A stretch of DNA of 64,000 nucleotides, taken from Acytostelium subglobosum LB1 (taxonomy: Eukaryota; Evosea; Eumycetozoa; Acytosteliales; Acytosteliaceae). Both the position numbers and the translations under genes were made by a program. Shown one piece after another: positions 1-11,823 of the stretch. The stretch is from the NCBI RefSeq assembly GCF_000787575.1, contig NW_012236525.1, positions 945,686 to 1,009,685 of the forward strand, in the 5' to 3' direction. The first letter of the stretch is position 1. Each line of letters opens with the position of its first letter. The notes under the pieces are model-generated. The model searched no databases. It was not told the DNA's origin and was given only the letters and a program-made list of their open reading frames with translations.

Positions 1-802
1 CCGCGGGGAACTTGATGGGGCGCGGGTGTCCTGTGCTTGGATCGATACTCGAGACGATCATACTGATACTTGACACTCTGTCCTTGAGACACCAGATCAC
101 GCGTTTATACAGTGATGAGTCGGGCATCATTTCTTTCGAACGACAATCCAGTGTGATCACATATCGCTGTGGCTTTGTCTTTGAAAAGTGTGAATGCTGG
201 CCCGTCAGTCCCAGCTGTTGATACGTGTCCTTGTCCACATTGAGCAGCACCTTTCCATTTGGTATGAATGCCACGACATTTCCATCATCCAATCGATTGT
301 ATTGAGTCAATGCAGTGAAGCCACCTTTGTTGTTGATGGAAGTTGGGTCAGTCGAGGTAGACGCACATCTGTCAATCACACAGAGATACATACCTGGCTT
401 GATGTAATCATTGATAAACTGTTGAGAGAGGAGTAGGTCGAGTGGTGTTTCAATGTGATAGAATGCGTCAGACATGTTGCTCTCCTTGCTCAATCGTTCG
501 GCAAAGAATGGTGCCAACTCAGTGTCAAGTATGAGTGATGCCGATGCAGTCTGTGCAAGTGTAGGTTTCTTTGATGTAGTTGTAGTTGTAGTTGATGATG
601 ATGTTGATGTAGTCAATGATGATTGATCCTTCGTTGATGTTACAGCTACAACTATATCAACACGTTGATTCAACCAATGTGTTGTTATAAAGTTATCCAA
701 TGATGAATCAATCATCTCTGTATCCAAACTAGTGAACAACCCATTGCGAAACAATATCTTTCCACCTGGACCTAATGAATGTGATGGAGCTATCGTACAC
801 AT
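1..802 (-). CDS. rpp40: Ribonuclease P/MRP protein subunit RPP40, 3' end off the window
   Basis: The minus-strand frame stays open from an ATG at 802 to the left edge, so the C-terminus is missing. RPP40 is a protein subunit of RNase P and RNase MRP, which process the 5' ends of tRNA precursors and pre-rRNA in the nucleus. The match rests on collinear short motifs known from the human protein: a segment like LLLSQQFINDYIKPG, then VVAFIPNGKVLLNVDKDTY, then QQLGLTGQHSHFSK. A Ser/Thr-rich insert sits near residues 60-75. The start is uncertain: a possible upstream exon begins at 938 with a putative splice near 815-850, but the ATG at 802 already gives a continuous frame. The stretch matching the family is clear; the N-terminus is inferred. 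Confidence 0.72.
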   Translation of the reverse strand, partial: MCTIAPSHSLGPGGKILFRNGLFTSLDTEMIDSSLDNFITTHWLNQRVDIVVAVTSTKDQSSLTTSTSSSTTTTTTSKKPTLAQTASASLILDTELAPFFAERLSKESNMSDAFYHIETPLDLLLSQQFINDYIKPGMYLCVIDRCASTSTDPTSINNKGGFTALTQYNRLDDGNVVAFIPNGKVLLNVDKDTYQQLGLTGQHSHFSKTKPQRYVITLDCRSKEMMPDSSLYKRVIWCLKDRVSSISMIVSSIDPSTGHPRPIKFPA

Positions 803-994
803 CCCTCTTATCTCTATCTATGTATGTGTATATGTATAAGTATGTACATGTAAGGTTGTGACAAACAATGACGAAGTCGCCAAGTCCAACCAAGTCCAAG
901 TCACCATCATTCTTGATTTTGTGATACCCCCTCTTCATTTCTGATTCATTAACATTCGTTCATACTTATAACTTAAGTTTACTACTTACTTATA

Positions 995-1201
995 ATGACA
1001 ACTCAATTCCATAGAGAGAGACTTAGTGGCAACATTAAGATCATGACAGGTCTGGTGTTGTTCTCAAGTGCAGTATACTTCTACTCAATGTACAAGATGG
1101 GTCAGAATGACTTTAAGGATATCAACGACTTTGGCATTCCAACAAAGGATGACAGTGACCTTCATTTAAAGAAGAGACCAAGAGGATCAGGACCACAGTA
1201 G
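995..1201 (+). CDS. COA3-like cytochrome c oxidase assembly factor
   Basis: This is a single-exon protein of 68 residues. A short basic N-terminus (residues 1-14) is followed by one predicted membrane span (about residues 16-33, TGLVLFSSAVYFYSMY) and an acidic-to-basic tail. The order NIKIMTGL, aromatic-rich span, then YSMYKMGQNDF resembles COA3/CCDC56, an inner mitochondrial membrane protein that stabilises COX1 during complex IV assembly. The length fits that small family. It is transcribed divergently from RPP40, whose start lies about 190 bases away, so the two may share a promoter region. The identification rests on one short motif and could be another single-span mitochondrial protein. 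Confidence 0.5.
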   Translation: MTTQFHRERLSGNIKIMTGLVLFSSAVYFYSMYKMGQNDFKDINDFGIPTKDDSDLHLKKRPRGSGPQ

Positions 1202-1478
1202 ACATCAACAGATCACTCAATCAATCAATCTCAACATCATTCATTCAATCATTCATTCATTCAATCAACAGACGACACATTGAACGACAAGACAGCCATG
1301 ACAATGATGAATGAATGAATCTCAATCGCAATCGAGCGAATAGTCCAGCACAAGGTGATGTGCGCACACAAGTAACATGGTCCAGGACATGCAATCAATC
1401 TCTCAATCAAGTCAAGACAGAGAATAAACTGACAGACACACAACAACGAACATATTATTGATCGAACAAACGAATGAT

Positions 1479-2571
1479 TTATTCCTGATCGTCTTGGTTG
1501 TCGTTGTCGTCCGACTTCCTCTTGCGCAGCGCCTTGACGTGTCTGATGGCAATCTCGTTGAAATTCTGTCTTCCCTTGTGAATTGTGGCCAGGGTCTCGC
1601 CAAGCTCGTTCTTCTCGATGTTGTTGTTGTCCACCTTGGGCTTGACGGAGCGATGCACCTTGAGTGCCTCCTTCTCGACGTCGGGCGACGGTGTCTTGGA
1701 GCGACGGATGGTGAAGTCGAACGATGGACCCATCTCCTGCAGCTCGACCTTGGGGATCTTGGTGCCCGATCGCTTAAAGACGATGCTGTAGTGGCGGAAC
1801 ATGATGCGGTCGTCGACGGCCGTCAGCACGATGACGTGGTCCAGACCGGCGAGGTTGATGTACTCGACGACGCGACCCCTGAAGAAGTCGAGGAACATGT
1901 TGCCAATGCGCTTGAACTCGTCCTTTGTCTCAAACTCCTGTCCGTTGAAGATGAAGCAGGGCTTGTTGCCCATGTTGGATTTCTCGCCGTCGAATGCCTC
2001 GATCGGCTGGTAGTACTCGACACCGAGCTCGTACATATCAAAGATGGTGTTGTCAAACAGACGGCCCATCACCAAGTTGTTGGGACGCTTCTTTGAGTGT
2101 GAGGCGAATGCAAACAAACTGCTGTTGGACTTGTCTCCATAGAACTCAATCGACTCTGCCGACTCCATTGGATGGATATCATTCTTTCTATTATATTGAA
2201 CTGCATCTGGCTTCTTAAGTACATACTATAATAGTATCAATTCATTCAAATCATATTAGTATTCATTCAAACATTCAATCATTTCATCGATCGATCAATC
2301 AATCTTACCAAGTCTTTGAGTAGTTGTAATATAGCATGTGATGTGTTTTGTCCTCTAATGAACATTCCCTGCTTTATAAGCTCGACCTCTCTTGACTCCT
2401 TCTTTCGCAGATGCTTCTTCGCAGCCTGGCTCTTTGCCGGCTTTCTCCTACAATTGATTGATTGATTGATTGATTGATTGATGTTAAGTTAGACATCACG
2501 AACTCCAACAAACAACATGTTGATTCACTGATTCATTCATACTTTATAAAAGATCCCTTTAAGCTTGACAT
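1479..2571 (-). CDS. rpf2: Ribosome production factor 2 (Brix-domain protein)
   Basis: Three exons read on the minus strand at 2571-2543, 2447-2309 and 2225-1479, giving 304 residues, close to the 306 of human RPF2. RPF2 and RRS1 bring the 5S RNP into pre-60S particles in the nucleolus. Exon 1 encodes only about nine residues ([10 protein letters not shown]). The Brix domain fills most of exon 3, with the hallmark [17 protein letters not shown], then [16 protein letters not shown] and [12 protein letters not shown]. The tail is Lys/Asp-rich. Splice phases agree: the join into exon 3 restores YVLKKPDAV, matching VYALKKPYGV in the human protein. The first intron ends in a run of CAAT repeats before TTGTAG. 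Confidence 0.93.
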
Positions 2572-2728
2572 TATAGGTTATGTATATGTATATATGTATA
2601 TGTGTTTATGTTGGTATGATTAAGAATATTAATATCATCCCTTCATCACTTTCATTTTTTCTCTCTTCGTTCGTTTCACAACTAATTTTATTTTAAATAG
2701 TTTTTGCATCAACTCCTTCAATTTCAAA

Positions 2729-2761
2729 CCCTTACCCTAACCCTTGCCCTTGCCCTTGCCC
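2729..2761 (-). repeat. Period-6 G-quadruplex-type tract upstream of rpf2
   Basis: Six C3 runs spaced exactly six bases apart lie on the plus strand (units CCCTTA, CCCTAA, CCCTTG x3, CCC), so the minus strand has six G3 runs with three-base loops. The tract is about 160 bases upstream of the rpf2 start, on its coding strand. It resembles telomeric hexamers but is interstitial. The rest of 2572-3535 shows nothing that I recognise as a gene. Confidence 0.7.
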
Positions 2762-3535
2762 TCATGATCAAAGTGATTTTAACTAGCCCGATTCATTGTT
2801 ATAATATACTTTATAATGTATCTGTACTGTATAACAATCTTTTCTTATGACAACAACTCAAACATAGAGTATCTTACACTTCGAAACTAGAGCACTTATG
2901 GGAATACTTTGTTGGTATACTATCACTAACAACAATCCCAGGGACAGGGAAACAAAGACTAATTAATGATACTCCTAATACTTTAATGAATTAGATTAAT
3001 ATAAAATAATATTAATACAAATAAAATATCACATGATTGTTCTCATGAACACCAACCAAACACCCATCAATGGACATGTCCGACTAGTCGACTCACTTAT
3101 TTGGGGGTGATTCAGTGATGCATATGGTAAATGATTGTCGGGGGCATTGGAACCTTGGTTTTCGTCCCATTTGTAACCGTCAGAAGGCGATGTCTCTCTA
3201 GTAAAAGGTTCCAAAACAGTAAGTTCACCTAATCACTGATGAAATTGATTGATTACAATATTGAGCAGTGACATCTTTATTTCAAACTGATCAAATATTA
3301 CCTTTTATTGGCTTACATATAAGACACTCATTCAAACAATAATGAAACGTTCTATTACTACTTGATACTTATTACATGGTTGACCATCAGACCTGGTCAT
3401 GATCATTGAGTGTGAGTGTGAGTGTTAGTGGTTGGGTGGGGCAGCGATCCATCAATCTTGGAAGGATGGGTCATGGGATACCGGAGAACTCTTGGATCAA
3501 AGACCAAATCACTAATTGACATGGTAATCAAAAAG

Positions 3536-3543
3536 TATAAATA
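3536..3543 (+). promoter_or_regulatory. TATA box of the BP74-type gene
   Basis: A TATAAATA box lies about 110 bases before the ATG at 3653, in otherwise AT-rich sequence. The position suits a core promoter for the short secreted protein. This is inferred from sequence and spacing only. Confidence 0.5.
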
Positions 3544-3652
3544 ACCTGGATCCAGCCTATTTCCAAACATCATCCAAACATCAATCAAACAATCAATCAG
3601 ATAAATAATACCAATTATCTCTCTCTCTACCTCTATATCAATCATCAAAACA

Positions 3653-4045
3653 ATGAAGTTCATCCAAATTATTGCCGCCTTGTTGGTCATCCAAGTTGCC
3701 TTGGCATCTGCCAGAAACGCCTACTTTGTCTTCTCCGATGGCACTGACGAGTTCACCATCAAGCTCACCGACCCAGCCAAGATTGCCCATGCCCGTGGTC
3801 TGATCAGCGGAGCCGTCACCGACGCCCCCCACATCAACGGAATCATCGTCAAGCAGCCCGCCTGGTACAACCCATTCTGGTCATTCTACCTCGACTCCAA
3901 CACCATCTCCTTCTTCGACGCCGCCATGGAGGTCTGTGACGCTGGCATCAACTACACTGAGGAGCATCTCGCTGAGGTCGGTGGTGCTCTCCTCCCAGGC
4001 AACAGATGGTGCCCATGGCACTCACGTGTCGTCCGTGAGGTCTAA
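3653..4045 (+). CDS. Small secreted protein of the dictyostelid BP74 N-terminal domain type
   Basis: This single-exon protein has 130 residues. Residues 1-20 are a clear signal peptide ([20 protein letters not shown]). The mature part has the pattern [61 protein letters not shown] and a Trp/Cys-rich end, [14 protein letters not shown]. As I recall, this resembles the N-terminal domain of Dictyostelium BP74-type proteins, common as short secreted proteins in social amoebae, whose biochemical role is not established. Two cysteines could form one disulfide. Strong C-ending codon bias suggests high expression. The family name is recalled rather than searched; the secretion call is firm. Confidence 0.7.
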   Translation: MKFIQIIAALLVIQVALASARNAYFVFSDGTDEFTIKLTDPAKIAHARGLISGAVTDAPHINGIIVKQPAWYNPFWSFYLDSNTISFFDAAMEVCDAGINYTEEHLAEVGGALLPGNRWCPWHSRVVREV

Positions 4046-4591
4046 GAGACTCACTGGCACACTTCCACAGCCTGTACCTAATTCATACCTGATCACAGGG
4101 TTCACCTTCGCGTATTGGAATATTCTAATAAATGTTAGATCTCTATACTCTATTCAATCATAATCTTCTCAATCATTCAATTAATCATACTTAATCAATC
4201 ATCCGGCATGAACACTGGGATCCAGGTAATGTGAGTCTTGGCCAGCTATGAATCCGCAAGTCTTTCAAACTTGAATAAGGGTGGGGCGCAAGATGGATGG
4301 AAGGAGGTAAAGGAAGGAGACGGAATGGTTTACAACTAGTACAAGTACACTTGCGTTTGTGAGTGATGTTATTGAAATAAATAGGTAGTAACAGAGAGGG
4401 GAGAGAGTACTGGACCAAAACAAACGATCCAGTCCAGTCGCTTCACGGGAAGCTGGAAATATAGTCAACACTTTTTGTTAAACATTGTTGGCGCCCACTC
4501 TAAAGCATACGCATGTGTTATGATCCATCTTTCCTGGGTACTATAGTGAGTGAGGAACATAATATTAGAATGGAAAGTGGTCAGGTGATCA

Positions 4592-4620
4592 GTCACGTGA
4601 TCAACATCCTGTCACGTGAC
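4592..4620. promoter_or_regulatory. Paired CACGTG palindromes
   Basis: GTCACGTGAT at 4592-4601 and GTCACGTGAC at 4611-4620 are two near-identical palindromic E-boxes 19 bases apart. GTCACGTGAC equals the animal CLEAR consensus bound by bHLH factors. They sit between the ends of two convergent genes (BP74-type gene and PP2C-like gene) rather than at a known start. Otherwise 4046-4642 holds no gene that I can support. Confidence 0.35.
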
Positions 4621-4642
4621 TTTGCTGAAATTTCTGCCAACT

Positions 4643-6969
4643 TTAACTTACCAACTTATAATCACTCGGTAGTTTCTTTGTTGAGTTATTCTCCATAAAG
4701 TCCCTGCTTGTCTGTGTCGTTTCCACGCAGTGCTTCAGGAGTGTGCTGGCAATTTGTTGAGGTGGTAATATCTGTCGACTGATAATGTTGTTGTCTTGGC
4801 CACCATCAGTTGTTGTTGTGGTCAGGTGATCCAGTAGCCACTTGTTCCTAAATTCATTCTTTACACGATCTGTCTCAACGGGCAGTTTCTGTCCGGCAAT
4901 GTCCCATGAGTCACAGTCGACGCCTAGATCTCTTGGCGATAGACCCAGTTGCTGCGGGTCGAGATTGTCGTGTACACCATCGCTCAGCAAGAGGATGACG
5001 TCGTCTTGATCACAGAACTTGTGGAAGACGGCCAGGTTGCGGAGGTCGGGCTGGCCCTCGCCAATGTAGGGTCCGAGACGGCCGCCCGGGTCACGGGCGT
5101 CGGACAAGTTCTGTCTGTTGCCCTTGGTGATGTCGCTAAATACGTTGCATTTGCTCGAGTAGTGGAAGGCCTTGCAGTCGCCCAGAGTGACGCCTGTGAA
5201 CACCCAGTCCGACTCGACGTCGATGAACTTGAGTGACGACATGCTCTTGAAGTCGGTGCCCTCGCTCTTCTCCTTCTTGATCTTAGATAGCAGGCCACCG
5301 ATCAGCGTGGTCGTGCCGCTCTCCCACAGCTCGCTCCTGCCTGATATGATGCCCTTGTGTGCGGCTGTAATGGCGCCCAACAGGAACGATCCTGCCTTGC
5401 GCACTGTGTTGATCTCGTGGTAGTTCTCCTCCATGAATGACATGAATGCGTCTGTTGCACGAGTGGCTGCTTCAAATGGCAAACGACCCCAGTTGCATCC
5501 ATCGGCAAGTGACACAATCATGTTGTCTCTATAGACTGCTGCCTTGAACTTGTCACATATTGGGTCACCTTGCTGTTGATGTTTGTTGATGTTTGTGTTA
5601 GTTATACTCGCCCGCATTCACATAGACTTGGTCGCCGCCAGATACTAACCCTCTTGCCACAAGATTCGTTCATTGGATATGATGAGTTGGATTTGCAACA
5701 GACAATGTTGTGGAAGTTCTGCTCGTCGTCGGGCAGGTCTGCGCCTGGGCCAACAAGGGTTGCCAGAGGCTTGGGCAGCAGTGATCTGAGCTCAGACAGA
5801 TCCGCTTGGGATATTGATATGTCCAACTCCTCAATCGACGATGTGATTGGAGGATGCTCCTGGCTATGCTCCAGGCCACTATGTCCACTGACCGTGCTAT
5901 CATTATCATCACTATTGCTATCCTTGTTGCTACTGCTGCTATTGCTAGAGTCTGGCTGCTGTGTAGTAGCTAGCTCATGAAGGTAGAGCTCAGCTGTGTC
6001 CTCATGGCCAAGTCCCTGTCCCTGTTGCTGTTGTGAGTGCAACAACTCTTGCTCGTGCTGTTGTTGTAGTCTCTTGATCTTGATCTTTTCGATGCGCACT
6101 AGGGGCAATGACGAGCACAGTCGCTCCTCAATGACCGATGGGAAGATGGATATTGCTGTGCCAGACTTGAGGAAGGCAGGACGAGGCTTGCGATCCTGTT
6201 GTTTGTCCTTGTCGCGGTCGTTCTCGGCGAGCACGCGGAAGTCTGCCTTCTTGGCCTCAATGATGCGTTTGAGCTGTTCCTCATAGCGACGCAGCTCGTC
6301 GTCCTCAGCCTCGCCCTCACGCAGCAGCTCGCCGGAGCTCTGCTTGTTGGCTCGTGTGGTGCTGTTGCGCATGGATATCTGGTCCTGCAGCAGACGCTCC
6401 AGGAACTGGATCTCGGACAGCAGGGTCTTGTAGCAATCGCCGCCTCTGGGTGAGACGCCCTTGCTTCCACGCGGCGTGATCATTCCGCTGGTCTGCTGTT
6501 GATGTAGGTCGTCGGCCGATGAGAATGGTGATGTCATTGTGATTGATGCGCCAGCTCCAATCACCGACAGTTTTGGCATTTGTCCATTATCCAAACTCTC
6601 TGTACTACTATTATTCTGATGTGATATCTGATTGATAGTAATATTCAATCCATTATTTGAAGAGTTGGATGATAAAGTTCGAAGTACTGTCTTTTGTTGT
6701 TGTTGTTGTTGTTGTGATGTGTCTGTTGTTGTTGTCGAGGTTGTTGTGCCATTCCCACCGCCATTGCCATTGCCATTGCCATTGGCAACCTTATTATTGC
6801 TATTGTTTGTTTTGTTATTATCTACATTGGCATTTCCATTTCCATTTCCAAGTCCATTTCCAACTCCATTGCCATTTGCAGGAGTTGGTGGAGGTGCACC
6901 AGCTACCGCTACCTCTTGTAGTCCAGCATTTGACTTCTTCCTAAGTGGACGAAGTATAGTATTTAACAT
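4643..6969 (-). CDS. PP2C-like (PPM-fold) protein with a long low-complexity N-terminus
   Basis: Two exons, 6969-5650 and 5572-4643, give 749 residues. Residues 1-170 are rich in Gly/Asn, Thr and Gln. Around residues 190-260 is a charged, probably coiled-coil stretch with many Glu/Arg. The C-terminal 310 residues resemble a PPM/PP2C fold: MIVSLADGCNWG, then ESGTTTLIGGLL, VFTGVTLGDCKAFHYS and VILLLSDGVHDNLDP. In true PP2C the first metal motif is DGHGG; here it reads DGCNWG, so metal binding and catalysis may be changed. The splice join is phase 0 and yields KRQGDPICDKF. It could be an active divergent phosphatase or a regulatory pseudophosphatase; the sequence alone does not decide. Confidence 0.8.
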
Positions 6970-9559
6970 TATACTCCTATCTCTCTTTATCTCTTTCTTT
7001 ATATATCTTTATGTTATCACTGTTTGAATAATGATGTTGTTGGTGTGTGTTGTTGATGTTGTAGACTCAAACACAAGTGTTGGTGGTGTCTGTTCGAGGG
7101 TGTTAGAGTGGTGAATGAATGAATGTGAATGGAAGTAAATGGAAGTGAATGAATGAATGAATGTTGGGTGATTTAGAGAGAAATCTTAATATTATGTTGG
7201 CCCAACTCGTGTGTCTCTATGTATGACGTTGCGAATGAATGATGTATTTTGGAGCTCCAAAAGTTGATGGTGATGTTGATCAACTCACACACCGACTGAC
7301 TTTCACCATCAATGAATTCAAAAAAGGAGATATTTATAAACAAAGAAAGACAACAAACAAAAATGAGGCCTCATTCATCAAATTCAAATTCATTGTTACA
7401 CAAGTTTGAACAACCCCCCCCCCCATCATCAATATTGGTACATTGCCTCAACTTGGTTTGATGTATGTATCTCATCACACGGACTTGGGTATGTAGGTCA
7501 CAAACCCTGTGTCTTACCCTTCCTTCTTGCCCAAAATGTCCATGATTGTTTCCGTGTTCCTTCATACCATCACCCTTCATTCAAATGTGGACACGTGCAA
7601 TGGAGCGTGTCCAAAGATATTCATTCACAAAGATAAAGTACACACAAATGATAATGATTGAATGTATGTATGATTGAATGAATGGTTCTGATCAGAACTT
7701 CAACAAAATCTACAACAAATCGAACAAACAAACATACTTGATCAATCAAAGAAAGACTTTTGGAAAGTGATCAGTTTGGATCTGATAATTCCTGAACAGA
7801 TAACTTACAACACAAACAACTATGTCTACCTACCGTGTCGTTATTATTTTTAAACGACGATCATACACCAAAATAATAAATTAAAAAACCAAAACTAATC
7901 TAATACTTACTTAACTAACTAATCTATTGATTGATCATACTGCAAAGTCTTTGGCCAACGATCACAATCTCCCGCCAGATCACCAATGAAAAGATAGACG
8001 AATGAATGATAGCCCTTTTGGTCGGGCAACCCACCCGCTCACACTCTCACACTCACACCCACTCGTTCGTGAAAGTCGCGACCCAACACACAACTTGTGG
8101 ATTGATTACTGCAATGATAGAAGGTACCTTCAAAGGATGAGGATGGTTACAGAACATCGAGGCGACGTCGGGATGTGTGTATGAGTTCATGATCAAAACC
8201 CACCTGGGGTTGCTGATGGGAATTGAGTGACGTTTTTTTTCGTCTTCTAGCAAAAGGCATTCGATGAACATTCTAGTGTTCATCTCAATCACTCATGTAC
8301 TCCACTAGACACCTGGATACGAAGTGTCACTCACTCACTTCTTCTCCCAATCTGTTACCAACCAATCAAATGCCTAGGAGTGGACCATGTGACCTTTAAG
8401 GTCAGGCCCCTATGAGTGAGGTATGGTGCCCGTCTAAGTCGAGGTGATGCCCAACCAAACTCAGTCGGGCAAATCAAGCAAGCAAGAAAGTCCTGGCCCA
8501 CAACCCCCAACCATCTATCACTAAACGGGGGTTTAAACACACATTGTGTCCTCGCCGCCACGAGATTTACTCGCCTGCTGAGCAGGCGGCCGCCTGCTGA
8601 TGCTGGTCACCTGTATGAACATGTGAACTGATATCATATCATATCAGTTGGGCGTGGTGGAGGCCACATGTGTGCGGGCACTGTGCAATTGTACCAAGTC
8701 AATCTAATCAATTTTAGGATGGGAGTGGAGGAGGCGACTCCGATGAGAATGATGCTATGTGATGTGTTGCACTTCATTCGTCCCCTATCATTGCCACTGC
8801 CTACCTATCTACCACCATAATAACCAACGAGAACGCAATAAGTCAGTCGGTCATTAAGTCAAACCAATCAATCAGTACCATCATCAATCAATCCTTCCAT
8901 CTATTCAAACCATCAATCAATCCATCCATCCCATCCATCCATCCGTCATCAATCCGTTTCATTGATCATAATAATATAAATAAGCGAGAGAGCGAGTGAG
9001 TGGTCACTAAAGACCTGAGTTGACCTGACATGACCCCTGGCGTTACTGACGACCAATCACATATTCTGATCGTCTGACTTACCCGCGCGAATCCCAGCTC
9101 AGCTCATCTCATCTCTCTTTCTATCTACTGTTAGTTGGGCTCATCCCTTCATTTCGAATCACATCGTGTGTCGAGTCACATATCCCTACTCCATCCATCC
9201 ATTCACCCTACCTGCCTCCCCTGTCCTGCCGTCCCGTCCAGTCCATCACACGTCTCGACCATTACCAATAACAATACAATACAACATATTATATATATAT
9301 ATTTAAATTATTCACTAAGACTTAGACTTGGACTTGGACTTATCAGATCAGTCGCGCCCATTCAAACTCAAGGCTCAACCTTCAGCGTCCCAACCCGTTG
9401 ACCAAACCTAACCTCACGCCAACAACACTCATTGCTTATTATTAGTTACCAAGAGGCACAGATACACAGACACAAATATCCACTCAATCACTCACCATCA
9501 CTCCATCGCTCATTCAATCAATCACACCTCCATCACTCAATCACTCAATCAACTTAATA
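6970..9559. other. Gene-poor stretch of 2.6 kb
   Basis: No frame with coding character, splice grammar or recognised RNA was found. It holds GAAT/TGAA and CCAT simple repeats, a C-rich run near 7417, a cluster of GCCTGCT half-sites near 8573-8598, and an AT run just before the Grl gene that could belong to its promoter. A lineage-specific non-coding RNA cannot be excluded. Confidence 0.4.
8573..8598. repeat. Three alternating GCCTGCT half-sites (cruciform-prone)
   Basis: GCCTGCT, its complement AGCAGGC and GCCTGCT again follow each other. The last two form an 18-base perfect palindrome at 8581-8598 centred on GGCCGCC. No gene overlaps. It could be a binding site for a dimeric protein or a chance GC-rich palindrome. 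Confidence 0.4.
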
Positions 9560-11823
9560 ATGCAAGCATCCAAATGTGCAGTTGTTATGCTGCTGATGCT
9601 TGTGGCCTTGTTGTCAAACATGGCGACGAATGCCCAGACGTATCCACCTGCGATACCAAAGGATAAGTTCAAGATGGCTGTGATATTGAGTGGAGACTTC
9701 ACAGACTTGGGCTACAACTATATTTGTAACCAGGCGCTGATCAATGTCCAACGCAAATTCCAACTGTTCAACCAGACAAAGATCATTACCAACATCTTCA
9801 CGCCAGAGGGCACCGAGGCCGTCATCCACGAGCTGGTCGCCGAGAACTACACGCTGATCGTTGGCGCATCACTTGAGCACAGCGTCGGCACCAAGGCCAT
9901 GGCCATTAAGTACCCAAACGTCTACTTCCTGATCCGTGACATTGAGATGCCCACGATTCCCAACGTACGCAGCATCTTCATTGACTTTGGCATCGGTCAC
10001 TACATGTGCGGCGTCATGGCCGCGCTGACCACCCGCTCCAACAAGATCGGCATCGTCATCCCCGGTCCACCCTCGCTCGGCTACATTACATCCAACTCGT
10101 TCTATCTTGGCGCACGCAATGTCAGTAACGACGTGAAGGTGTACCTTATCGAATCGGGCTCTTGGCTGAACCCGGACCTCGAGGCCGGCGCCACCAACCA
10201 GCTTCTGGACTTGGGCGTCGACGTGTTTGCCATGAGCGCTGACGACCTCACCGTGCAAAAGACTGCGGCAGCTCGTGGCGCCACGTCCTTCTGCACATCT
10301 GGCTACCCATGCTACAACATCCTTGGCGAGTCCATCCTCACAAGTATCCTCTACAACTGGACCAATTCCTACCACGACGCTGCCTTTGACCTCCTCAACG
10401 GTACCTGGACACCCAAGCTAGTCTATGGCACTCTGGCCGATGGCAGTCTTGAGTTTGACACCCAATACAGTTACTTGGTATGTAGTTGGTTGGTTGGAGG
10501 ACAGTCCACCAGGTGATGGCGTTACTAACATTCACTTACTCACGCCCGCCAATCATTCAATCAATCACTGGAACTATTCCATCCATCAATCGATCAATCA
10601 ATCAATGAATCATTGGAACTATTCCAATCAATCAAACAATCAAACAATATTAGCTCGCACCAAGCATCATCAAGAGACTTAGGGACTCGATGGAATATTG
10701 GAAACAGTTCCCATTGGAGGACCTGCCATATGCCAGCAACCCAATCTTTTTTGAAACTTATGGAAAGACCAGACTGTCACCATATGACCTGCTCAAGAGT
10801 GAGAAGTATCTCAATGGTACCACGTACATGGGTCGTTACGAAGTGCCAGCCATCGAGTTCAAGGTGTCCGAGTCTGTAGTCATCGTGTTTGTAGTCTGTG
10901 GCGCATTGCTCGCATTCATCACGATGGTCTACCTCGCGGGTGTGGCCTTCTTCCGCCAGACCAAGATCATGCGCTCGGCCAGCCCCCTCTTCTGCATGAT
11001 GATCCTCGTTGGCGCACTTATTGTCGCCGCGGCCATCATCATCTGGAACATGAACGCCACGAGAGACGTCTGTCGCGCGCGTCTCTGGCTGCTCTCTCTG
11101 GGCTACACGGTGATCGTTGGCAACATGGTGATCAAGAACTTCCGCATATGGCTCATCTTTGACAACCCCCGCCTCAAGCGTCTAAAGATCACCAACATCA
11201 AGCTGCTGCCGTGGGTGCTGGGCATGATCCTCGTGAACCTGGCGCTGCTCATCCCAATCACGATCGTCGGCCATGTCAACGCCATCCGCTCGTACGACTT
11301 TGACGGTGTGGGCATCTACAACTACCGCATGACGTGCGACATGACCAAAGACGGCAGCGTGATATTGTACGTGCTGCTGGCCTACCACGGCCTGATGCTG
11401 CTGATCGGCTGCTTCGTCTCGTGGAAGATCCGCACGGTCGACGTGCCCGAGTTCAACGAGTCCAAGCCCATCGCCAACACGATCTACGCCATCGCCTTTT
11501 GTCTGTTTATCATCATCCCGCTGATGGTGTCGCGCCAGTCCTATGACGGCCAGAACATCATCATCTGCGCGTCGTCCGTCTTTGTGACGGGCTCGGCCGT
11601 GCTCATCCTGTTCACGCCCAAGTTCTGGCGACTCTACACCAAGGGTGTCAACGCCAACCCATTCTCCAAGTCGACCACCTCGCTCTCCTTTGGACCATCG
11701 GCCAACACCCGAGAGTTGGACACCACTGCCGGCGTCTCCATGGATCAATACTCTGCCACCCAACAGAACTCACACACGCCACCACCTCCAGTAGCCGTTT
11801 CCCAAGACACTGAAGCATCCTGA
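9560..11823 (+). CDS. Grl-type G-protein-coupled receptor (BMP domain plus family 3 7TM)
   Basis: Exons 9560-10477 and 10654-11823 join in phase 0 to give 695 residues. Residues 1-26 are a signal peptide. Residues 35 to about 330 form an extracellular ligand domain of the BMP/periplasmic-binding lipoprotein type (KMAVILSGDFTDLGYNY; later ANTSTP-like loops), with several N-glycosylation sites. Seven membrane spans follow (about residues 375-620) with the GABA-B/mGluR-like layout, including NFRIWLIFDNPRLKRLKI after span 3. The tail is Ser/Thr/Pro-rich. Dictyostelid Grl receptors sense GABA, glutamate or other small ligands; this ligand is unknown. The intron carries two copies of the GGAACTATTCC palindrome. 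Which Grl paralog it is cannot be said. Confidence 0.9.

Noticed and set aside
1458-2096. 212-residue plus-strand frame opposite rpf2
   Set aside because: It is the antisense of conserved Brix-domain codons; the minus-strand protein is recognised.
10570-10580. Heat-shock elements in introns
   Set aside because: The spacing is GAA-N3-TTC, not the GAA-N2-TTC of heat-shock elements, and the copies are intronic.
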